A stretch of DNA of 64,000 bases from Flavobacterium panici (lineage in GTDB: Bacteria; Bacteroidota; Bacteroidia; Flavobacteriales; Flavobacteriaceae). Location: the NCBI RefSeq assembly GCF_903819335.1, contig NZ_CAIJDE010000033.1:1-64000 (forward strand), read 5' to 3'. This document shows, one piece after another, positions 1-8,446 of this stretch (positions are counted from its first letter, which is position 1; the number at the start of each line of letters is the position of its first letter). The position numbers and the translations under genes were made by a program. The notes below the pieces were generated by a model. It saw only the letters and a program-made list of their open reading frames with translations, made no database searches and had not been told where the DNA came from.

Positions 1-1
1 G

Positions 2-64
2 CTTTTTAAAGCGATGATGAGAGTTTGTTGTTATATGGTAGCTTCTTTTGGGCTGTATCAATAA
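2..64 (+). CDS. possible C-terminal tail of a gene entering from the left edge
   Basis: Frame 2 is open from the first base to a TAA at 62-64 and would give 20 residues ending in SFGLYQ. The other two forward frames stop almost at once. A hairpin terminator lies about 130 bp further on. Too little is visible to name a family, and chance is a real alternative. Confidence 0.2.
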   Translation, partial: LFKAMMRVCCYMVASFGLYQ

Positions 65-190
65 GTGATTAGCCCTGAGTATATTAAAAAATTTATCTCG
101 CTGGCTTCGCTTAACATAACTTGTTTGTTTTTCCATAACGATCTTTTTTTTGTATCGCTATTTCAGGACAAGACATATATAGAAAATAAA

Positions 191-219
191 AAACCTTGGT
201 TATCGCCAAGGTTTTTTTT
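191..219. terminator. hairpin with T-run, bidirectional
   Basis: A perfect 9-bp stem (AAACCTTGG at 191-199 with CCAAGGTTT at 206-214) has a 6-nt loop and is flanked by A-runs and T-runs, so it could work in either direction. It probably ends a plus-strand transcript from outside the window. Confidence 0.7.
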
Positions 220-230
220 ATGTCTTTTTT

Positions 231-306
231 TGCCACAGATTAAAAGAATTAAAATGATTTTTTTATCTGAATGTTTTTAATCTCGCAAAGTCGCGAAGGC
301 GCAAAG
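231..306. repeat. word-like intergenic repeats (GCCACAGATTAAAA and GCGAAGGCGCAAAG families)
   Basis: Bases 231-259 match the outer arm of the nested hairpin at 11649-11679. Bases about 284-306 match the GCGAAGGCGCAAAG-type words found again near 16682 and 19602. The stretch 1-521 holds no convincing complete gene; it is mostly such repeats. Confidence 0.6.
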
Positions 307-316
307 TTTCCCCATT

Positions 317-416
317 TTTGTCATTTCGACGAAGGAGAAATCTCCACGAGAAGCTCGACAAAGATTAATTGTTGCAGAGTTACTTGCGGAGATTTCTCCT
401 TCGTCGAAATGACAAA
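317..416. repeat. 29-bp perfect inverted repeat element
   Basis: Positions 317-345 and 388-416 are exact reverse complements (arms begin TTTGTCATTTCGACGAAGG) separated by 42 bp. A partial copy of the arm recurs near 48050. This looks like a non-coding palindromic element of the REP/MITE type; no transposase is present. Confidence 0.75.
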
Positions 417-448
417 TATTACTTTTAACTTTTTCTACACTTTACGAG

Positions 449-472
449 GCTTCGACTTCGCTCAGCCTGACA
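449..472. repeat. TTCGACTTCGCTCAGCCTGACA word repeat
   Basis: A short word recurring at about 15573-15593 as TTCGACTACGCTCAGGATGACA. It is intergenic in both places and sits next to other repeat elements each time. Confidence 0.5.
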
Positions 473-521
473 AAGCAGTTCAAAAAACTTTGTGTCTTTG
501 TGCCTTCGTAGCAAAAATAAA

Positions 522-1562
522 TTAAGCCGGAATCTGTTGGCTTAAGCAATGCAGTGTCCCGAATCCCCAGATGAAATCTATACAACTTATTCCGATTACT
601 TCTCTGTCTGGAAAACATTCTGAAAGTATATTTAAAGCTACACGATCGTTACTGTCATTAAATGTCGGCACTAAAACGCAATTATTTAAAATTAAGAAAT
701 TAGCATAACTTGCCGGTAATCTTAAATCTTCAAAATCTACACGTTTTGGCATTGGCAATGCTACAATAACCGGCGATTTTCCGTTTTCTAGTTTTGCGTT
801 TTGTAAACGTTTCAAATTATCTTGTAAAGGTTTATAATTTGAATCGTTTTTATCCGTTTCAACAATAGTTACGATTGTATCTTCATTAACGAATCGGCAT
901 AAATCGTCGATGTGTCCGTGTGTATCATCACCTTCTATTCCATCTCCAAGCCAGATAACATTGGTAACTCCTAGATATTCTTTAAAAACAGCTTCGTAAT
1001 CTTCTTTGGTAAAACCTTGATTTCTAACCTGAATTGTTGGATGCATTAAACATTCTTCAGAAGTCAATAAAGTTCCTTTTCCGTTTACATCAATTGCACC
1101 GCCTTCCACGATTACAGGTTTTCCTTTATATGTAACCTGAGTTAACGGCACATCAATAAAATCAGCCACTTTGCCCGGAACAAATTTATCCAATTGATAG
1201 TTTTTATATTTTGCCCAGCCGTTAAAGTTGAAATTTAAAGCTTCTCTTTTTGAACCATTTTTCACAATAATCGGCCCGGAATCACGCATCCAGCTTCTGT
1301 TTGTTTTATGGATTATATAGGAAACATTTTTAATATTAACACGAGCTCTTTCAAGCATTTCGGCTACTTTTTCTTTTAGCTTTTCATCGGCTACGACCAA
1401 AAAAACAGTTTCAAAAGTGGCTACTTTTTTAATAAATTCTACAAAAGCCCATTGAACTGCTTCATATTTTCCCGGCCAGTCGTTACCGTTATGCGGAAAA
1501 CATAATACAATGCCTTGTTGTTTTTCCCACTCTGCTGGAAATCTTCTATTATTTGCTGCCAT
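522..1562 (-). CDS. aguA: agmatine deiminase family protein
   Basis: This enzyme hydrolyses agmatine to N-carbamoylputrescine and ammonia, the first step of the agmatine route to putrescine. The 346-residue protein has the guanidine-modifying (peptidyl-arginine deiminase) layout: WMRDSGP at 91-97, EGG at 153-155, GDDTHGH at 211-217 and a C-terminal catalytic Cys339 in the GFGTLHCLSQQ context. There is no signal peptide, so it is probably cytosolic. The partner amidase lies 3.2 kb away on the same strand, separated by two plus-strand genes, so the two are not one transcript here. A TATCTTTG -7-like sequence lies at 1590-1597. Agmatine is the expected substrate by family; another guanidine substrate cannot be excluded. 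Confidence 0.92.
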   Translation of the reverse strand: MAANNRRFPAEWEKQQGIVLCFPHNGNDWPGKYEAVQWAFVEFIKKVATFETVFLVVADEKLKEKVAEMLERARVNIKNVSYIIHKTNRSWMRDSGPIIVKNGSKREALNFNFNGWAKYKNYQLDKFVPGKVADFIDVPLTQVTYKGKPVIVEGGAIDVNGKGTLLTSEECLMHPTIQVRNQGFTKEDYEAVFKEYLGVTNVIWLGDGIEGDDTHGHIDDLCRFVNEDTIVTIVETDKNDSNYKPLQDNLKRLQNAKLENGKSPVIVALPMPKRVDFEDLRLPASYANFLILNNCVLVPTFNDSNDRVALNILSECFPDREVIGISCIDFIWGFGTLHCLSQQIPA

Positions 1563-1751
1563 AAAAAAGTTCTAATTTTTAAAAGTGTACAAAGATAAGC
1601 ATTCGTTAGGATTTTAAAACATCTGAATAAAAATCATGTATTATTTCACAAAGAATATCTTCCAAAAATTAAGTTAAAGATTAAATAATGAAGGCTTAAT
1701 ATTCGACCGGGATTGGCTAATTACATTTGGCAAAAACTAAAACACTAACAA

Positions 1752-3272
1752 ATGAAAAAAGTAACTCTATCCTTATTAGCAGCTTTATTTTTAATGACTA
1801 GCTGTAATAACGATGAAAACTCTAACAACGAAGAACAAGAAGTTGTTGTAAATGAAAATCCTGCCACTTTTAAAGAAATTGGTTCAATTAAAATTGGAGA
1901 TGCTGCTGCCGCTGAAATCTCTGCTTACTGCGAAAAAACAAAAAGACTTTTTACTGTAAATAACAGTGGAACGAATCAAATTGATGTTATTGATTTAGCT
2001 GATCCAACAAAACCGGTTAAAATTGGCAAAATTGATTTAGCTGCTTATGAAGGTGCTTCAAATAGTGTTTCTGTTTTTGATGGGAAACTGGCTGTTGCTT
2101 TAGAATCAACTACAAACAAACAAGGAAACGGAAAAGTTGTTGTTTTTAACACAAGCGATTACAGCTTAATAAAACAAGTTACAGTTGGTGCATTGCCAGA
2201 TATGATTACATTTTCTGCTGACGGAAAATATATTATGACTGCTAATGAAGGTGAGCCAAATACTGATTATTCTCAAGATCCAAACGGAACTATTTCTATT
2301 ATCGAAACTAGTAATTATACTGTTACAACTCTTGATTTTGCTTCTTTCAGCAGTCAGGCTGCGGCATTAGCTAAAGACGGATTCAGAATTTCTAAGTTTG
2401 CTAAAAGCTTTGCTCAGGATATTGAACCAGAATACATTACAATTTCTGATGATTCAAAAACGGCTTGGGTAACTTTGCAGGAAAACAATGGTGTTGCAAA
2501 AGTAGATTTGACTTCAAAAACTATTATTGCAATTTACCCTTTAGGATTAAAAGATTACAATACGGCAGAAAATGCTATTGATGTAAGTGATAGTGACGAT
2601 AAAATTGCATTTAGCCCATGGAAAGTTAAAGGATTATATATGCCGGATGCTATCAGTCATTTTTCATCTAATAATGTTCCTTATTTTGTTACTGCTAATG
2701 AAGGTGATGCAAGAGAATATGATGCTTATACGGATATTAAACGTATGAAAAGCTTAAAGCTTGATGCAACGGTTTTTCCTGATGCTGCTACTTTAAAATT
2801 AGATGCTAATTTAGGAAGATTGAATCTTATTACTGATATGGGAGATACTGATGGTGATGGAGATTTAGATGAAATGGTAAGTTTTGGTGCAAGATCATTT
2901 TCTATCTGGAATGAAAACACTGGAAAAATTGTTTATGACAGTAAAAATGATGTTGACAAAAAAACGAATGAATTAGGAACTTACGATGACAAACGAAGCG
3001 ATGATAAAGGTTCTGAGCCAGAAGCTGTAGTTGTTGCCAAAATGGGAAATCAGAATATTTTGTTTGTTGGTCTTGAAAGATCTGATGCTTTTATGACTTA
3101 TGATGTTACAAATCCTGCTTCACCTCAATATTTACAAACTGTAAAAACGGGTGATGCTCCAGAAGGTGTACTTTTTATTCCTGCTTCAAAAAGTCCAACT
3201 AAAAGAAGTTTAGTTGTAGTGAGCAGCGAAGGCGATGGAACTATAAAAATATATCAGCCAGATTTAAAATAA
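1752..3272 (+). CDS. choice-of-anchor I family lipoprotein, beta-propeller-like
   Basis: The 506-residue protein starts with a lipoprotein signal (FLMTSCNNDE, lipidated Cys18), so it is probably anchored in the outer membrane or exposed at the surface. The body resembles choice-of-anchor I proteins: repeated blade-like units with DVIDLADP-type and TANEGE-type motifs, and a DTDGDGDLDEM acidic loop near residue 365 that looks Ca2+-binding, followed by the family hallmark FGARSFSIW. The biochemical activity of this family is not settled; some relatives are annotated as alkaline phosphatase-like. A TACATTTG -7-like element lies at 1722-1729 and a strong terminator follows, so it is probably monocistronic. 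Confidence 0.8.
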   Translation: MKKVTLSLLAALFLMTSCNNDENSNNEEQEVVVNENPATFKEIGSIKIGDAAAAEISAYCEKTKRLFTVNNSGTNQIDVIDLADPTKPVKIGKIDLAAYEGASNSVSVFDGKLAVALESTTNKQGNGKVVVFNTSDYSLIKQVTVGALPDMITFSADGKYIMTANEGEPNTDYSQDPNGTISIIETSNYTVTTLDFASFSSQAAALAKDGFRISKFAKSFAQDIEPEYITISDDSKTAWVTLQENNGVAKVDLTSKTIIAIYPLGLKDYNTAENAIDVSDSDDKIAFSPWKVKGLYMPDAISHFSSNNVPYFVTANEGDAREYDAYTDIKRMKSLKLDATVFPDAATLKLDANLGRLNLITDMGDTDGDGDLDEMVSFGARSFSIWNENTGKIVYDSKNDVDKKTNELGTYDDKRSDDKGSEPEAVVVAKMGNQNILFVGLERSDAFMTYDVTNPASPQYLQTVKTGDAPEGVLFIPASKSPTKRSLVVVSSEGDGTIKIYQPDLK

Positions 3273-3290
3273 CCAGTATTTTAAAATTCA

Positions 3291-3326
3291 AAAAAGGGTG
3301 AAATTTAGATTTTACCCTTTTTTTTT
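3291..3326 (+). terminator. intrinsic terminator after the choice-of-anchor I gene
   Basis: AAAAAGGGT at 3291-3299 pairs with ACCCTTTTT at 3314-3322, followed by a T-run. It starts 18 bp after the stop codon. Confidence 0.85.
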
Positions 3327-3474
3327 GCTAAAAACAAAAGTTTAATTAATGTATTTTCAGATTCTTAGACAAAACAATGGGAATTATGTAAGACGGGATA
3401 CAACACATTCCAAAAATGCCAGCCCTACTTTTGCTAAGAGTTTAAATAAAAGCCGAATTAAATTTTTTGATATT

Positions 3475-4734
3475 ATGAAAAAGAAATTAGCATCTGTATC
3501 TCTTTTACTATTAGCCTTCGCTGCAAATGCACAAATGACTACAACGTCTACAACACCAAGTATTGAAAAGCCAGAATATAACAAATGGTCTATCGAATTA
3601 AATGGTGGTGTTAATAAACCAACAAGAGCCATGACTCCGGGATATGCTACTGAAAGCCTGAATTTGTTTCATGGTGATTTAGGTGTAAGATATATGTTTA
3701 ATCCAAAGTTTGGTGTAAAGTTAGATGTTGGATACGATCAATTTACAGAAAAAGACAATACTCCTGATTTTGAAAGCCGATATGTACGTGCAAGTTTACA
3801 AGGGGTTATTAATGTTGGACGCGCCTTAAATTTTGAAACATGGACAAATACTATTGGGATTTTGGCTCATGGAGGTTTTGGAGTTTCGCAAATTAGTACT
3901 GAAACCGGTTTTGGCGGTCAGGATTATATGGCGCATGGAATCGCAGGTTTGACAGGACAAATTAAATTAAGTAACCGAGTTGCTTTGACTGGTGATCTTA
4001 CCGGAATTATTAACGGAAGACAAAACTGGAATTTTGACGGAATGGGAAATACTACAACCGATTCTTTTGATGGTATTTTATTGAATGCATCTGTTGGTTT
4101 GACTTTCTACTTAGGTAAAAATGAAAAACATGCTGACTGGTATTCTGAAGAAAATGAAAGGCTAAATAAATTAGAAGACAGAGTTACTACTATTGAAACT
4201 GGTCTTATTGACAGTGATAAAGATGGTGTCGCTGATCTATATGATTTAGAACCAAATACAATTGCCGGAGTGGCTGTAAATACAAAAGGTCAATCTATTG
4301 ACAATAATCAAAATGGTGTACCGGATGAATTGGAAAGCTATTTAGAGAAAACATACGGACAAAACGGTAAAGGTGCAACAAACAGCACTGTAGAAGAATT
4401 AATTAATGGAGGATATGTAAATGTTTATTTCGATTTTAATTCGTCTAAACCAACAAACGCTTCTTTATCTGGTGTTGATTTCTTAGTGAAATATCTAAAA
4501 AATAATCCTGGAAAATCTGCAGATATTGTGGGTTACGCTGACGAAATTGGAAAAACAAGCTACAATACTGAGTTGTCAAGAAAAAGAGCTGAAGCTGTGA
4601 AGAAAGTTGCTGTTAATGCGGGAATTGATGCTTCAAGATTGAATGTAATTGCGAACGGAGAAGATACTTCAGTAAACAAAAATTCAAAAGAGGCACGTCA
4701 AATCGTGAGAAGAGTTACTTTTCAGGTAAAGTAA
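3475..4734 (+). CDS. OmpA family outer-membrane protein
   Basis: I place the start at ATG 3475 because it begins a clear signal peptide (MKKKLASVSLLLLAFAANAQ); the open frame reaches back to 3349 but upstream codons show no signal sequence. The 419-residue product has an N-terminal beta-barrel region, a short coiled stretch (ENERLNKLEDRVTTIE), a thrombospondin type-3-like acidic linker (DSDKDGVADLYDLEPN) and a C-terminal OmpA/MotB peptidoglycan-binding domain with YFDFNSSKPTN and SRKRAEAVKKV. It probably links the outer membrane to peptidoglycan. The gene ends against a strong bidirectional terminator shared with the convergent amidase gene. Confidence 0.92.
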   Translation: MKKKLASVSLLLLAFAANAQMTTTSTTPSIEKPEYNKWSIELNGGVNKPTRAMTPGYATESLNLFHGDLGVRYMFNPKFGVKLDVGYDQFTEKDNTPDFESRYVRASLQGVINVGRALNFETWTNTIGILAHGGFGVSQISTETGFGGQDYMAHGIAGLTGQIKLSNRVALTGDLTGIINGRQNWNFDGMGNTTTDSFDGILLNASVGLTFYLGKNEKHADWYSEENERLNKLEDRVTTIETGLIDSDKDGVADLYDLEPNTIAGVAVNTKGQSIDNNQNGVPDELESYLEKTYGQNGKGATNSTVEELINGGYVNVYFDFNSSKPTNASLSGVDFLVKYLKNNPGKSADIVGYADEIGKTSYNTELSRKRAEAVKKVAVNAGIDASRLNVIANGEDTSVNKNSKEARQIVRRVTFQVK

Positions 4735-4750
4735 ATTATATATTACATTA

Positions 4751-4786
4751 AAAAAGGCGGTTTCAAATTATTGAAACCGCCTTTTT
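4751..4786. terminator. bidirectional terminator between convergent genes
   Basis: A perfect 16-bp stem (4751-4766 with 4771-4786) closes a 4-nt ATTA loop and has A/T runs on both sides. It serves the OmpA-like gene on the plus strand and the amidase gene on the minus strand. Confidence 0.92.
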
Positions 4787-4804
4787 ATTTTATATAAAGA
4801 TAAA

Positions 4805-5695
4805 TTATTTATCGATTGCTCTTTTTGTAATATCTCCAAAAGCATCAATTCTTCTATCTCTAAAGAATGGCCAGTTTTGACGAACATTTTCCTGTAAATC
4901 TAAGTCAACCTCAGCAATTAATATTTCTTCTTTATCGTGAGATGCCTGCGCTAATATTTCTCCTTGCGGGCCAGCAATAAATGATGCTCCCCAAAATTGG
5001 ATTCCTTCTGTTCCTTCAAGATATTTTTCAAGACCAATTCGGTTTGCTGCCGCAACGAAAACACCATTTGCAACGGCGTGGCCTTTCATTACGTTCATCC
5101 ATGCTCCGTATTGATTTTCTCCGTATTGTTCTTTTTCTTTTGGATGCCATCCAATTGCTGTTGGATAAAATAAAACCTCAGCACCTTTTAAAGCTGTAAT
5201 ACGAGCCGCTTCCGGATACCATTGATCCCAGCAGATTAATGTTCCAACCGTTCCTTTTTTAGTCTCGATTGCCTTGAAACCTAAATCACCTGGCGTAAAA
5301 TAGAATTTTTCATAAAAGTGCGGATCGTCTGGAATGTGCATTTTACGGTATAAACCAGCTTCTGTACCATCTGTATCGATGATATAAGCGCTGTTATGGT
5401 AAATTCCTGCCATTCTTTTTTCGAAGAAAGGAACAATAATTACTACTCCAAGTTCTTTTGCCAATTCGCTAAAAGCAATAAATGAAGTGCTGTAAAGCGG
5501 TTCTGCTAATGCAAAATTGTCTACATCTTCGCTTTGGCAGAAATAATGACTGCTATATAATTCAGGAAGTAAGATAACTTCTGCGCCTTGACTTGCCGCA
5601 TCTCTTACCCAGCTGATACATTTTTTTAAATTATTTTCGGCTACATCATTCAGGTTTAACTGAATTACCGATATTTTATATTTTCTTTTCGACAT
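4805..5695 (-). CDS. aguB: N-carbamoylputrescine amidase
   Basis: This nitrilase-superfamily enzyme releases putrescine, CO2 and ammonia from N-carbamoylputrescine and completes the agmatine route begun by the deiminase at 522-1562. The 296-residue protein has the Glu-Lys-Cys triad in context: LLPELY (Glu45), YRKMHIPDD (Lys118) and ICWDQWYPE (Cys155). I choose ATG 5695 over the longer frame opening at TTG 5716 because a near-perfect promoter has its -7 element at 5714-5721, so transcription would begin just upstream of 5695. No signal peptide is present; cytosolic. Confidence 0.93.
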   Translation of the reverse strand: MSKRKYKISVIQLNLNDVAENNLKKCISWVRDAASQGAEVILLPELYSSHYFCQSEDVDNFALAEPLYSTSFIAFSELAKELGVVIIVPFFEKRMAGIYHNSAYIIDTDGTEAGLYRKMHIPDDPHFYEKFYFTPGDLGFKAIETKKGTVGTLICWDQWYPEAARITALKGAEVLFYPTAIGWHPKEKEQYGENQYGAWMNVMKGHAVANGVFVAAANRIGLEKYLEGTEGIQFWGASFIAGPQGEILAQASHDKEEILIAEVDLDLQENVRQNWPFFRDRRIDAFGDITKRAIDK

Positions 5696-5713
5696 GACAT
5701 AAAATTTAGAGTG

Positions 5714-5745
5714 CAAAAATAGTAAATTTTAAAGGAATGGCAAAA
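5714..5745 (-). promoter_or_regulatory. Bacteroidota-type promoter for aguB
   Basis: On the minus strand TTTTG (5745-5741) is followed after 19 bp by TATTTTTG (5721-5714), matching TTG-N17-21-TAnnTTTG. The predicted transcription start near 5709 leaves about 13 nt before the ATG. Confidence 0.75.
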
Positions 5746-5791
5746 GCGCGGTATTTTATAATATAATTAAATGTGTAGATATCTTTAAATA

Positions 5792-5840
5792 AAAAACCAT
5801 CTTACATCAACTTAAATTAAATTGCTGCAAGATGGTTTTT
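5792..5840 (-). terminator. terminator of lipoprotein copy 1
   Basis: AAAAACCATCTT pairs with AAGATGGTTTTT across a loop of about 25 nt. It closely resembles the terminator at 6371-6420, so the duplication that made the two lipoprotein genes included the terminator. Confidence 0.75.
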
Positions 5841-5861
5841 CAACCCAAAAATTCAGGTAAA

Positions 5862-6278
5862 TTAATCGATAACTACTGACTTAGTTATGAATTCTGTTTC
5901 TGACTTTTTGAATTTGATAACATAAGTTCCTTTTGATGGTGCCAAAAAAGTATATGTTGTATGCAAAGCAGTAGGTGTTTGGTTTGGACAAGTTGTATTA
6001 GGATATTTTGCTTCTACCTGAAATCCTGTGTCCTTACCCAGTGATATATCAGCGATTCTATCAAATTGACCGCAAGCATTATCTACAATAAAAGATATTT
6101 CATAATTAATTTCGACATTTACTTTCCCTGTCGCAGGTCCGCTGATTGCCGTAACATTTGCTGCTCTAGAAGTAGTTTCGGTTGTTTCTTTACCATTATT
6201 ATCGTCACTACTGCATGAAACCAAAGAAACAGATAAAAATAATACTGCTAAAACTGACTGTAATTTAAAAATCTTCAT
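5862..6278 (-). CDS. small lipoprotein, tandem paralogue 1
   Basis: The 138-residue protein has a lipoprotein signal peptide ending SLVSCSSDDN (Cys22), so it is exported and lipidated. The rest is a small, probably beta-rich domain with two conserved cysteines (NACGQFD and NTTCPNQ) that could form a disulfide. I recognise no named family or function. It is a paralogue of the neighbour at 6446-6859: both share ISGPATGKVN, VDNACG and an identical C-terminus KKSETEFITKSVVID. Each copy has its own terminator. Confidence 0.85.
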   Translation of the reverse strand: MKIFKLQSVLAVLFLSVSLVSCSSDDNNGKETTETTSRAANVTAISGPATGKVNVEINYEISFIVDNACGQFDRIADISLGKDTGFQVEAKYPNTTCPNQTPTALHTTYTFLAPSKGTYVIKFKKSETEFITKSVVID

Positions 6279-6370
6279 ATAAAATTAATTAATTGTTTAT
6301 TGTTATAAGATGAGGCTAAAGTACAAAGGTTGCTTGAAAAAATGCTAAATTTTTATAATTTCTTAAAAAT

Positions 6371-6420
6371 AAAAACCATTTTACATCAGTTTAAAAATTA
6401 AACGTCTGCAAAATGGTTTT
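6371..6420 (-). terminator. terminator of lipoprotein copy 2
   Basis: AAAACCATTTT pairs with AAAATGGTTTT and the loop resembles that of the terminator at 5792-5840 (both contain ACATCA on the left and CTGCA on the right). Confidence 0.75.
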
Positions 6421-6445
6421 ACCACCTAAAGTAATCAACTCAGAA

Positions 6446-6859
6446 TTAGTCTATAACAACTGACTTAGTTATGAATTCTGTTTCTGATTTTTTGAATTTG
6501 ATTTCAACAGTTCCTTTTGCAGTTGCTTTAAATTTATAAACTGTTTTTTTAGGATCTGGAACTTGCTGCGTGCAAACTCCTGTTGGATATTTCGCTATAA
6601 CTTGTAATCCATTAACGGCTCCAATTTTTACTTCAGAAATTTTATCGAATTCTCCACAAGCATTATCAACAACGTAAGTTACTTCATAGCTTAATTCGTC
6701 ATTCACTTTTCCTGTAGCTGGTCCACTAATTCCTGTAACTAATGCTGCTTTTGAGACTGAATCGTTTACTGTTTTCTCGTCGTCATCATTATTACATGAA
6801 ACAAATGCAATTGACAAGAATAAAACTACTAAAACTAATTTTAATTTAAAACTTTTCAT
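6446..6859 (-). CDS. small lipoprotein, tandem paralogue 2
   Basis: This 137-residue lipoprotein (signal ending AFVSCNNDDD, Cys22) is the tandem duplicate of the gene at 5862-6278. Similarity runs over the whole length and is strongest at the signal peptide, around ISGPATGKVN, at the NACGEFDKIS cysteine and at the identical C-terminal 15 residues; the central strand region has diverged. It has the same two-cysteine pattern. Function is unknown. The copies are separated by 167 bp that includes a duplicated terminator, so they are probably separate transcripts. Confidence 0.85.
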   Translation of the reverse strand: MKSFKLKLVLVVLFLSIAFVSCNNDDDEKTVNDSVSKAALVTGISGPATGKVNDELSYEVTYVVDNACGEFDKISEVKIGAVNGLQVIAKYPTGVCTQQVPDPKKTVYKFKATAKGTVEIKFKKSETEFITKSVVID

Positions 6860-7035
6860 ATAAAATAATAATTTAATGTTATAATATGAAGATGTGGGAT
6901 AAATAAAATGGTTGCTTTAGCCGAATGTTAATTTGGAGAATAAAAAGAGTAAACTTTTGTAATTGAGAAACTTATCCGATAAAAATATTTTTAAAAAGAA
7001 GCATAATTTCTTATGAAAAACAAAAAAATCTCGTT

Positions 7036-7113
7036 TAGCCCCGATAGAAACGACATCCTTTTATGGTCTCGTTTTTTTACGAGACCATAAAAGACATAGT
7101 GGATAGCGGGACA
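7036..7113. repeat. TAGCCCCGATAG...GGATAGCGGGA palindromic element
   Basis: This element begins TAGCCCCGATAG and ends GGATAGCGGGACAATA, with a perfect inner hairpin (ATGGTCTCGT at 7063-7072 with its complement at 7079-7088). A second member with the same ends and a different inner hairpin lies at 15488-15563. The rest of 6860-7204 shows no gene. Confidence 0.7.
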
Positions 7114-7150
7114 ATAGGTATTTTGAAAATTGATAATTCTGCTTCAAAAA

Positions 7151-7177
7151 AAAACACCGGTCTTTCGACTGGTGTTT
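7151..7177 (-). terminator. terminator of the DUF808 gene
   Basis: AAACACCGGTC and GACTGGTGTTT form an 11-bp stem with one G-T pair around a TTTC loop. It is almost the same as the terminator at 8391-8416 ahead of clpB. Confidence 0.8.
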
Positions 7178-7204
7178 CATAAATTATATGATGTTATTTT
7201 TAGA

Positions 7205-8089
7205 CTATTGTTTTTTCTTTTTAAAAATCTTTTTAAAGACATTCACAAATCCTAAAACAACAAGCCCTAAAGCCAATCCAATTACAAATTCTTTTATAAT
7301 GGAAGGAATCTTAATTTCTTCAGATAAATGATGGAAATATGGAATGTAGTGCACAAAAATACCTCCGGCAACTAATATCAAAGCTATTGTACCAATTACG
7401 GTTAGACTTTTAATAACTAATGGAAGTGCTTTAACTAAAATGTTCCCGATGAATTTTGATATGCTTTTTTCTCTTTTACTAAATTTAATAAGCTTATACC
7501 CTGCTTCATCCATTCTAACAATTAGGGCTACAATACCATAAACTCCTATAGTTGCGATTACTGCAATGATTGATGTTACGATAATTTGTTGTGTAATAGG
7601 CTTGCCTATTACAGTTCCCAGTGCTATAATTACGATTTCGACAGATAAGATAAAATCGGTTACGATTGCTGATTTTATTTTGCCTTTTTCGGCTTCTAAA
7701 ATTTGTTCTTCTGTTAGAACTTCTTCGGTAATTCCTTCTGATTCCTCATGTTCATGAGGGAAAATAAATTCGTATATTTTTTCGGCTCCTTCATAAGCCA
7801 GGAAAAGTCCTCCAAGAACCAAAATTACAATGATTGCAACAGGAAAAAATGCACTTAATAGAAAAGCGACAGGCAAAATAATAATTTTGTTAAGGAGGGA
7901 ACCTTTACTAATTGCCCACAATACAGGAAGCTCCCTTGATGAAGCAAACCCAGAAGCTTTCTCAGCATTAACTGCCAAGTCATCACCCAGAATACCAGCT
8001 GTTTTTTTTGCTGCAACTTTACTCATTACTGCAACATCGTCCATAATTGCTGCGATATCGTCTAATAGTACGAAAAAACCTGATGCCAT
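7205..8089 (-). CDS. DUF808 family (YedI-like) inner-membrane protein
   Basis: The 294-residue protein starts with the DUF808 signature (ASGFFVLLDDIAAIMDDVAVMSKVAAKKT) and has about five hydrophobic segments (near residues 68-98, 143-160, 166-190, 215-243 and 262-285). An acidic His-containing loop (FIFPHEHEESEG) follows segment one and a lysine-rich tail ends the protein. The family is widespread but has no established biochemical role. It is probably in the inner membrane. It has its own terminator and is followed upstream by a separate 39-codon gene. Confidence 0.88.
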   Translation of the reverse strand: MASGFFVLLDDIAAIMDDVAVMSKVAAKKTAGILGDDLAVNAEKASGFASSRELPVLWAISKGSLLNKIIILPVAFLLSAFFPVAIIVILVLGGLFLAYEGAEKIYEFIFPHEHEESEGITEEVLTEEQILEAEKGKIKSAIVTDFILSVEIVIIALGTVIGKPITQQIIVTSIIAVIATIGVYGIVALIVRMDEAGYKLIKFSKREKSISKFIGNILVKALPLVIKSLTVIGTIALILVAGGIFVHYIPYFHHLSEEIKIPSIIKEFVIGLALGLVVLGFVNVFKKIFKKKKQ

Positions 8090-8173
8090 TATATTTTGTC
8101 TTTGTTTAAATTTAGTTGTGCGAATTTAAGACTTTTTATGCTGATGTTTTTAATGATTTGATGGATTTAATTT

Positions 8174-8293
8174 TTAACTGCACTGACCTAATAATAGCCA
8201 GATAATTACAAATACGAGTATAGTTCCAAAACATCCGCCGCCTAATTTTTTCGCTCCATATCCGGCGATTAATCCTCTAAATATATTGTTCAT
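8174..8293 (-). CDS. 39-residue membrane miniprotein
   Basis: An ATG at 8293 opens a 39-codon frame. The product starts MNNIFRGLIAGYGAKKLGGG, has a single hydrophobic helix (GTILVFVIIWLLLG) and ends in QCS. Glycine- and lysine-rich first half plus one membrane helix suggest a small inner-membrane protein. It was too short for routine ORF calling, but the composition is protein-like. I think similar short proteins occur in related genomes, though I cannot check. Function is unknown. Confidence 0.6.
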   Translation of the reverse strand: MNNIFRGLIAGYGAKKLGGGCFGTILVFVIIWLLLGQCS

Positions 8294-8390
8294 GATAATT
8301 AAATTTTATGTTATAGTAAATTTGAGAATTAAATCAGAATTTCTGTTTATATGACTTTTGAAAAAAGTTTCATTATTCACGGATATAAAA

Positions 8391-8416
8391 AAACACCAGC
8401 CTTTCGACTGGTGTTT
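8391..8416 (-). terminator. terminator of clpB
   Basis: AAACACCAG at 8391-8399 pairs with CTGGTGTTT at 8408-8416, and an A-run on the plus strand gives a T-run on the minus-strand RNA. It lies 30 bp beyond the clpB stop. Confidence 0.8.
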
Positions 8417-8446
8417 CCTCCTCAAAAAAATAATTAACCAAACAAA

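Noticed and set aside
65..525. Short plus-strand frames at the left edge
   Set aside because: They cross the terminator at 191-219 and the 29-bp inverted repeats, with low-complexity products and no family.
3349..3474. N-terminal extension of the OmpA-like protein
   Set aside because: The signal peptide begins at 3475; the extension has no hydrophobic core and would bury the signal.
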